Origin: an uncultured Oscillibacter sp.
GTDB lineage: Bacteria; Bacillota; Clostridia; Oscillospirales; Oscillospiraceae
Reading direction: 5' to 3'
DNA length: 64,000 nucleotides
Assembly (NCBI GenBank): GCA_910585245.1
Contig: CAJUCO010000001.1
Coordinates: forward strand, 186,001 to 250,000
Shown here piece by piece: positions 59,960 through 64,000 of the stretch. The notes under the pieces are model-generated. The model did no database searches, was not told the DNA's origin, and worked only from the letters and a program-made list of their open reading frames with translations. How positions within the stretch are numbered: position 1 is the stretch's first letter; every line of letters starts with the position of its first letter. Position numbers and translations under genes: made by a program.

Positions 59960-61731
59960 AGATCATCCTCCATTTCCGTTTGTTGATAAAAGCGCTTATA
60001 AGCCCGCTGCCTTTCCGCTTCCAGTGCTTCAAGCTGCTCTTCGACAAGCGCATTCGCCTCTCGGAGCTCCGCTGCGCACTGAGTTTGCTTTGCAAGCGGG
60101 ATATAATGGAGCGGAAAACGCTCCAAGTCCGCCGCACGGATCATGGGAATACTGCTGCCCATCTGGATCCGTTGAAACGCCTGCCACCCTGTGGGGCTCT
60201 GCAAAAAATAGTAAAGATACCACGGATCCACCTTCGCCCGGTCCACGCGAATTCCCAGGAAGTCATGGGAAAGGAGCAAGGAAGCGTCTTCCGAAACGAG
60301 ACACAACTTGATCGCCTTCCCCTTACAGGACACCAAGATATCTCCCTCGCAGATCCGATACCGCATCTGCTTTTCACCGTCGGTAACATCATAGCGGGTT
60401 ACGCCCTCCTTACGGATTTCCCCATCCCGCACATCAGAAAGGCGCAACACCCCAATTCCCGTCTCACTGCGGGAAAGCCCCGCCACATTGATTCCCCGAT
60501 AAATCTTGGCCACTTCTCCCAGCTCCACCGTCTCCCGGATTTGAGCATCACCACTCTCCTTCACGGAATTGTGAACCCTCCACTGGCCGCCGTCGTTTCT
60601 CCACTCGGTGGGCAAGTAACGCTGGGGAGATAGGTTATAGTCATTCATGGCAAACTCGCAAGCCGGTATATTCCGTTCTTGAACCGCGGGGGAAACGCAG
60701 ATTGCCCGGCCAGTCTTGAAGTAATTTTTCCTGCCCAGCAGCTCGGAAACCGGAAGCTCCATCATTCGGATGGCCTCTCCCCTCTTTCGTCCCTTGCGCA
60801 AGACCACCAGAGACGTCGCCGGAGCAGACGGCCAGAAAGGGGCGCTGTTTTTCGGCAAGGCAATAACGGCGTCCAACACATTCTGATTCAACAAATATTC
60901 CCGAAAAGCCCGATTTCGCGCATTGAACAACGCGCCGTTTGGAACCCTGCAAATGCCTACTCCAGTTTCATTCAGCGCCTCAAGCTGGCGATAGGCAAAA
61001 GACCAGTCCTTGCCGCAAACGAGGGAATCGGAAATGTAAATCGAACTTCCTGCCTGTAAAGGGGGGAACATAATAGACAGGTCCACCTTGGAGGACGGTT
61101 CTTCTGTGCGCAGGCAATCCTTGTCCGTCTGCTCAAAGGAGAAACCGTGGATCTTTGCCCGCAGGACAGAGAGACGGTACAGATGCTGGTCCCCCTCGCT
61201 GGTGAGCACCTGAAGCGGCAGCTTTTTTTCTTTCCAGATCCGGGCTATTTTCAGCGCCACGCCTCCCATGCCAGAAGTTCCATTGTAAAACGTGCCGCCA
61301 CTCTCAGGCAGAAGCTTGATCGCCAAACGCTCCAGCCAAGACGACACCGCCAGATCAGGGCGGTAAGCCCGGGCAAAATGGGGATTGATCAGCCGCTCCA
61401 AAAAAACGCGCAGCTTTCTCTTGTCTTCGCCAAACCCTACCCAATAGGAAAAGAGCTTCTGAAAGTCCTCCTCTCTCAGGCGTGTTTGCGAAAACCCGCG
61501 GAAAGAGGCGGCGGCCTCTGGGTCTGTCTCGTTCAAGGCGTTATAAACCATCTCTTCGAAATCATCTTGCCGGACCTGGCCGTCTTGTAACTTTTGAACC
61601 GCCTCATTGTCCAAAAAGTAAAGACCCACACAGATTGAAATACACCGCGTCAAAAAATCAACGCTGGTATAGCCCATGTTCCAGCGGCGGGAGAGGCTTT
61701 CTTGAACAGGATCAGGAGAGATCGGGGACAC
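59956..61731 (-). CDS. HsdM-like methyltransferase fused to HsdS-like domain, catalytic motif degenerate
   Basis: The 591-aa protein has a helical N-terminus and an N6-adenine methyltransferase-like domain (about 110-315). Motif I is GTSGMGG, and the RVPNGALFN ... VLDAVIALP region fits HsdM closely. Motif IV, normally NPPF, reads MFPPL at 221-225, so the catalytic Asn is missing. Residues from about 400 on (VELGEVAKIYRGINVAGLS, PWYLYYFLQSPTGWQAFQRI, SSIPMIRAADLERFPLHYIP) fit a type I S-subunit half with a C-terminal coiled coil (about 550-585). The start is GTG at 61731 after GAGGTGG. No HsdR is present. It overlaps the MazF-like gene; probable role: DNA-binding partner or antitoxin (inference). 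Confidence 0.85.
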   Translation of the reverse strand: MSPISPDPVQESLSRRWNMGYTSVDFLTRCISICVGLYFLDNEAVQKLQDGQVRQDDFEEMVYNALNETDPEAAASFRGFSQTRLREEDFQKLFSYWVGFGEDKRKLRVFLERLINPHFARAYRPDLAVSSWLERLAIKLLPESGGTFYNGTSGMGGVALKIARIWKEKKLPLQVLTSEGDQHLYRLSVLRAKIHGFSFEQTDKDCLRTEEPSSKVDLSIMFPPLQAGSSIYISDSLVCGKDWSFAYRQLEALNETGVGICRVPNGALFNARNRAFREYLLNQNVLDAVIALPKNSAPFWPSAPATSLVVLRKGRKRGEAIRMMELPVSELLGRKNYFKTGRAICVSPAVQERNIPACEFAMNDYNLSPQRYLPTEWRNDGGQWRVHNSVKESGDAQIRETVELGEVAKIYRGINVAGLSRSETGIGVLRLSDVRDGEIRKEGVTRYDVTDGEKQMRYRICEGDILVSCKGKAIKLCLVSEDASLLLSHDFLGIRVDRAKVDPWYLYYFLQSPTGWQAFQRIQMGSSIPMIRAADLERFPLHYIPLAKQTQCAAELREANALVEEQLEALEAERQRAYKRFYQQTEMEDDL

Positions 61732-61752
61732 GGCGTTCCACCTCGCTTTCTT

Positions 61753-61838
61753 GAATAATTTGATTATTCCTCATGCGCTTAGTATACACGTTTCCACGCT
61801 GTCTGTCAAGTAGTTTTTAAAGAATAATTTTATTATTC
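61753..61838 (-). promoter_or_regulatory. Promoter flanked by twin 17-bp palindromes
   Basis: A near-consensus promoter TTGACA-17 bp-TATACT (61781-61809, minus strand). It is flanked by GAATAATTTGATTATTC at 61753-61769, downstream of the -10, and GAATAATTTTATTATTC at 61822-61838, upstream of the -35. The two palindromes differ at one central base and their centres are 69 bp apart. It is a strong operator layout for an autoregulated module. Confidence 0.88.
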
Positions 61839-61839
61839 G

Positions 61840-62064
61840 ATGGTGGCTGCCCATTGCGCAACGCTTTCGGCTTCTCTTTTGTAATGCGCCTCTCTTCCCT
61901 ATGTCTTTTCCCCAAGAGGCTGCCTGACCCATTCGCAAAACCTTCGCAAGAGACGGCATAGGCCGTCCGGATGGACTGAAACGGCGTATTGCAGGTCAGC
62001 CCCGGCTTGACGGTTAGAGGGAGCCTCTGGTAGTTTGTGTATTCTGCGGCTTCACCGGACAATG
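61840..62064. other. Intergenic segment, no gene supported, possible dispersed repeat
   Basis: The segment of about 225 bp carries no convincing gene. One minus-strand frame of 81 codons begins at a TTG without a ribosome site, and its Lys/Arg-rich translation (GKRHREERRITKEKPKALRN) looks like translated non-coding repeat. I suspect a dispersed intergenic element of this bacterial group but cannot check copy number here. Confidence 0.35.
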
Positions 62065-62103
62065 GAAAAAGCGTGAACGCCCTGTTTACCAGGCGTTCAC
62101 GCT
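62065..62103 (-). terminator. Terminator after the chemotaxis receptor
   Basis: AGCGTGAACGCC stem of 12 bp with a 10-nt loop, followed on the minus strand by TTTTTCC. Confidence 0.85.
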
Positions 62104-62119
62104 TTTAATCACAAAACGG

Positions 62120-64000
62120 TCAGGCGATATGGAACCGGCTGAGCAAACGGTTCAACGTCCGGGCCTGCTCAGAGAGTTCCTTTGAGACCGCCGCGCTCTT
62201 CTCAGCCGTGGCGGTATTCGTCTGCACTACCGAGGAAATCTCCTTGATTCCATGCTCCACCAAAACAATCATCTCGGATTGCTGGACACTGGCGGCAGCG
62301 ATTTCATCCATCAGCGCCTTAATGGACTGCACACATTCGCCGATATCCCGCACAGCAGAAACGGCGAGATGTGTGGACTCCGTCCCTGTTTTGACATCGT
62401 GGATAGAGCGGTTAATCAGCGTATTTGTATTCTGCACGGCTTCAGCAGACTTGGCGGCGAGATTTCGGACCTCATCCGCCACGACGGAGAAGCCCTTTCC
62501 GGCAGAGCCGGCCCGGGCGGCCTCTACGGAGGCATTTAGCGCCAGGATGTTCGTTTGGAAGGCGATATCTTCGATGGCCTTGATAACCGTGCCAATTTGA
62601 ACCGAGGACTGGTCAATATTACGTGTGGCCATTTTCAATTGATCCATTTTGACATCGGCCTCGGCGGCACAGCTGGTCGCCTGGTCCACCAGTTCGCTGG
62701 CACTGCCGCAACGCACGGTGCTGGTCTGAATTTTTGAAGTGATCTCGGTCACGTTTGACACCAGTCCGCCAATGGAGGCCGCCTGTTCCATCGTCCCTTG
62801 AGACAGGGCGTGAGCGCCGGAGGAAACCTGGTCCGCGCTTATATCCACTTGTCTCGCCACCTGGGAGATATCCCGGATCATGTCCGTCAGGTTGGCGTGA
62901 ATGGAGTTCAAGCTCACAGAAAGGGCCTTGAAATCCCCAATGTAATAGCTCTCATTTTTGGCCACGTCCACCGTGAGGTCTCCGTTTGCAATCTCCCCCA
63001 GAATGCGCCCTACATCGTCGATGGTTTTTTGTAGGCTGTTGCAGACCCGGTGAACCGTCTGGGCAATCATGCCAATCTCGTCCGACCGGCCGTAAAAGAC
63101 GTCCAGCTCCCTGTCCGCCGAGAGATTTAGATCTCCCAAACGGTTGATGGCACGTTCCACCACCATTAACTCCCGGCCCTCCCGGCGCAAAATCAGAAGG
63201 GTGATCAAAATGATCCCGGCGGCCATGACCGCGCACAGCGCGCCCACCACGATCCGCACCGTTGTCACGGCGCCATAAACCTTGGCGGCGTTCTCCCGGA
63301 CCATGAAAATCCAGCCCCGGTCCTTTAAATACTTATAGACCACCAGCTGGTTGACCCCGTTTTCATCCTGATAGGAGTATGTACTGGCTTGAGTACTTCC
63401 GTCCGTCTTGACCCGCCGGATAATTTCCTGGTATCCGGCATCGGAGGTCTCCGTGTTCAACAGGGCCGCGTCCTCGTGGTAGAGATAGACGCCGGTATCC
63501 GCGTTTAAAAAGGCATACTCGCTTTCCGGCAGGCCTTTGATGTCCAGATTTAAAAGCGCGTCCATCAGATGACTGGCATAGACTCCCGCGCCCACATAAC
63601 CGGTGCAGCGCCGGCCCTCATAGATAGGGTAGTACATGGAGAGAATCATACTGCCGGTGCCGGGGGACTTCATAATCCCCAGATTCGTCAGCTCCTGCCG
63701 GGATAAAATCGTATTGCGGAAAGTTTCCAAAGACTCCCCCGAGCGGGTGGTTATGCCAATGGCCCCCTGAGAGGTATGGGTCAGGACATAAGTATCTGGA
63801 GTGGCGATATACAGCCCCTCGAAAATGCCCTTGATCGTGGCAAAGTCCTCGGTGTACTCCTGGGCCTTCCTCAACAACTCCGGGTCCTCCGGATTCATGA
63901 GAAGTTCCCGGACCTCCCCGCCCAAGGCAAAGGCCGCCATATACTCCTCCGCTGAGGAAACATACTCATTAATAATAGACGCCCGGGATTCCACTGCGTC
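62120..64000 (-). CDS. Methyl-accepting chemotaxis protein (5' end outside window)
   Basis: The gene is truncated at the window edge and lacks its N-terminal membrane helix and start. The visible part has a dCache-type extracellular domain (IFEGLYIATPDTYVLTH, YYPIYEGRRCTGYVGAGVY, YLKDRGWIFMVREN), one transmembrane helix and a HAMP domain. The cytoplasmic signalling domain has the hairpin-tip signature IAFQTNILALNASVEAARAG. It couples to CheA/CheW, which are not in the window. Ligand unknown. Confidence 0.94.
   Translation of the reverse strand, partial: DAVESRASIINEYVSSAEEYMAAFALGGEVRELLMNPEDPELLRKAQEYTEDFATIKGIFEGLYIATPDTYVLTHTSQGAIGITTRSGESLETFRNTILSRQELTNLGIMKSPGTGSMILSMYYPIYEGRRCTGYVGAGVYASHLMDALLNLDIKGLPESEYAFLNADTGVYLYHEDAALLNTETSDAGYQEIIRRVKTDGSTQASTYSYQDENGVNQLVVYKYLKDRGWIFMVRENAAKVYGAVTTVRIVVGALCAVMAAGIILITLLILRREGRELMVVERAINRLGDLNLSADRELDVFYGRSDEIGMIAQTVHRVCNSLQKTIDDVGRILGEIANGDLTVDVAKNESYYIGDFKALSVSLNSIHANLTDMIRDISQVARQVDISADQVSSGAHALSQGTMEQAASIGGLVSNVTEITSKIQTSTVRCGSASELVDQATSCAAEADVKMDQLKMATRNIDQSSVQIGTVIKAIEDIAFQTNILALNASVEAARAGSAGKGFSVVADEVRNLAAKSAEAVQNTNTLINRSIHDVKTGTESTHLAVSAVRDIGECVQSIKALMDEIAAASVQQSEMIVLVEHGIKEISSVVQTNTATAEKSAAVSKELSEQARTLNRLLSRFHIA

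Noticed and set aside
61817..62062. 81-codon minus-strand frame upstream of the HsdM/MazF module, as a possible antitoxin
   Set aside because: TTG start without ribosome site, immediately after a terminator stem, ends inside the distal palindrome; low-complexity basic translation. More likely non-coding.

Overview
The window is a chromosomal segment of a GC-rich, spore-forming, probably butyrate-producing member of the Clostridia. The most likely group is the Oscillospiraceae (Flavonifractor/Lawsonibacter/Intestinimonas-like); this is an inference. The reasons are a complete spoIIIA operon (AA to AH), a SpoIVFA/SpoIVFB-like pair, an IspH fused to S1 domains as in Clostridia, a butyryl-CoA:acetate/4-hydroxybutyrate CoA-transferase, a thiolase with Rex-like operators, a tyrS T-box leader and GlsB/DUF4830/DUF4179-type proteins. 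No rRNA, tRNA, CRISPR array, insertion sequence or prophage was recognised. Nearly every gene from 1 to about 40 kb lies on the minus strand, with many ATGA-type overlaps.

Layout. 0-6.6 kb: cdaR-cdaA (c-di-AMP), a cysteine desulfurase with a DUF3343 partner, ispD-ispF, carD and the CoA-transferase. 6.8-14.8 kb: one long tightly overlapped operon (HTH, xseA, xseB, ispA, rpiR, BaiN-like, cmk, plsC, ispH-S1). It faces a divergent 73-aa unknown gene whose promoter carries twin direct repeats. 15-21 kb: nusB, asp23 and the eight-gene spoIIIA operon with a sigma-E-like promoter. 21-29 kb: small XRE gene, sigma/anti-sigma pair, tyrS with T-box, lipoprotein, SPL-type radical SAM, lysS-greA. 29-36 kb: ftsE-ftsX-M23 peptidase, PucR-type regulator, rsuA, DUF4830 and tuf. 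36-40 kb: str operon (L7Ae-like, rpsL, rpsG, fusA, tuf). 40-50 kb: TraX, cupin, a low-GC HTH gene, bioY with a BirA-like operator, UDG, mtnN, rlmI, amidase and rny with a long leader. 50-56 kb: spoIVFB/spoIVFA-like pair with a sigma-E-like promoter, rpsT, tatD and a TatD-associated radical SAM. 56-64 kb: VOC protein, thiolase, foldase lipoprotein, an unusual two-gene module and a truncated chemotaxis receptor.

The most unusual object is the module at 59.6-61.8 kb. It pairs a 591-aa protein combining an HsdM-like methyltransferase fold (with a degenerate NPPF motif) and an HsdS-like recognition domain with an overlapping MazF/PemK-family toxin. Its consensus promoter is flanked on both sides by near-identical 17-bp palindromes. 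No restriction nuclease and no ordinary antitoxin are present. This looks like an autoregulated toxin or defence module built on a restriction-modification scaffold. The function is inference.

How the genes work together: MEP/prenyl genes (ispD, ispF, ispH, ispA) supply isoprenoids. Thiolase and CoA-transferase are the first and last steps of acetyl-CoA-to-butyrate fermentation. cdaA/cdaR, ftsEX with its M23 hydrolase, the amidase and the foldase lipoprotein serve the envelope. spoIIIA and spoIVF serve the sporulation engulfment channel and sigma-K checkpoint. Start codons were adjusted by Shine-Dalgarno position; several genes use GTG or TTG.
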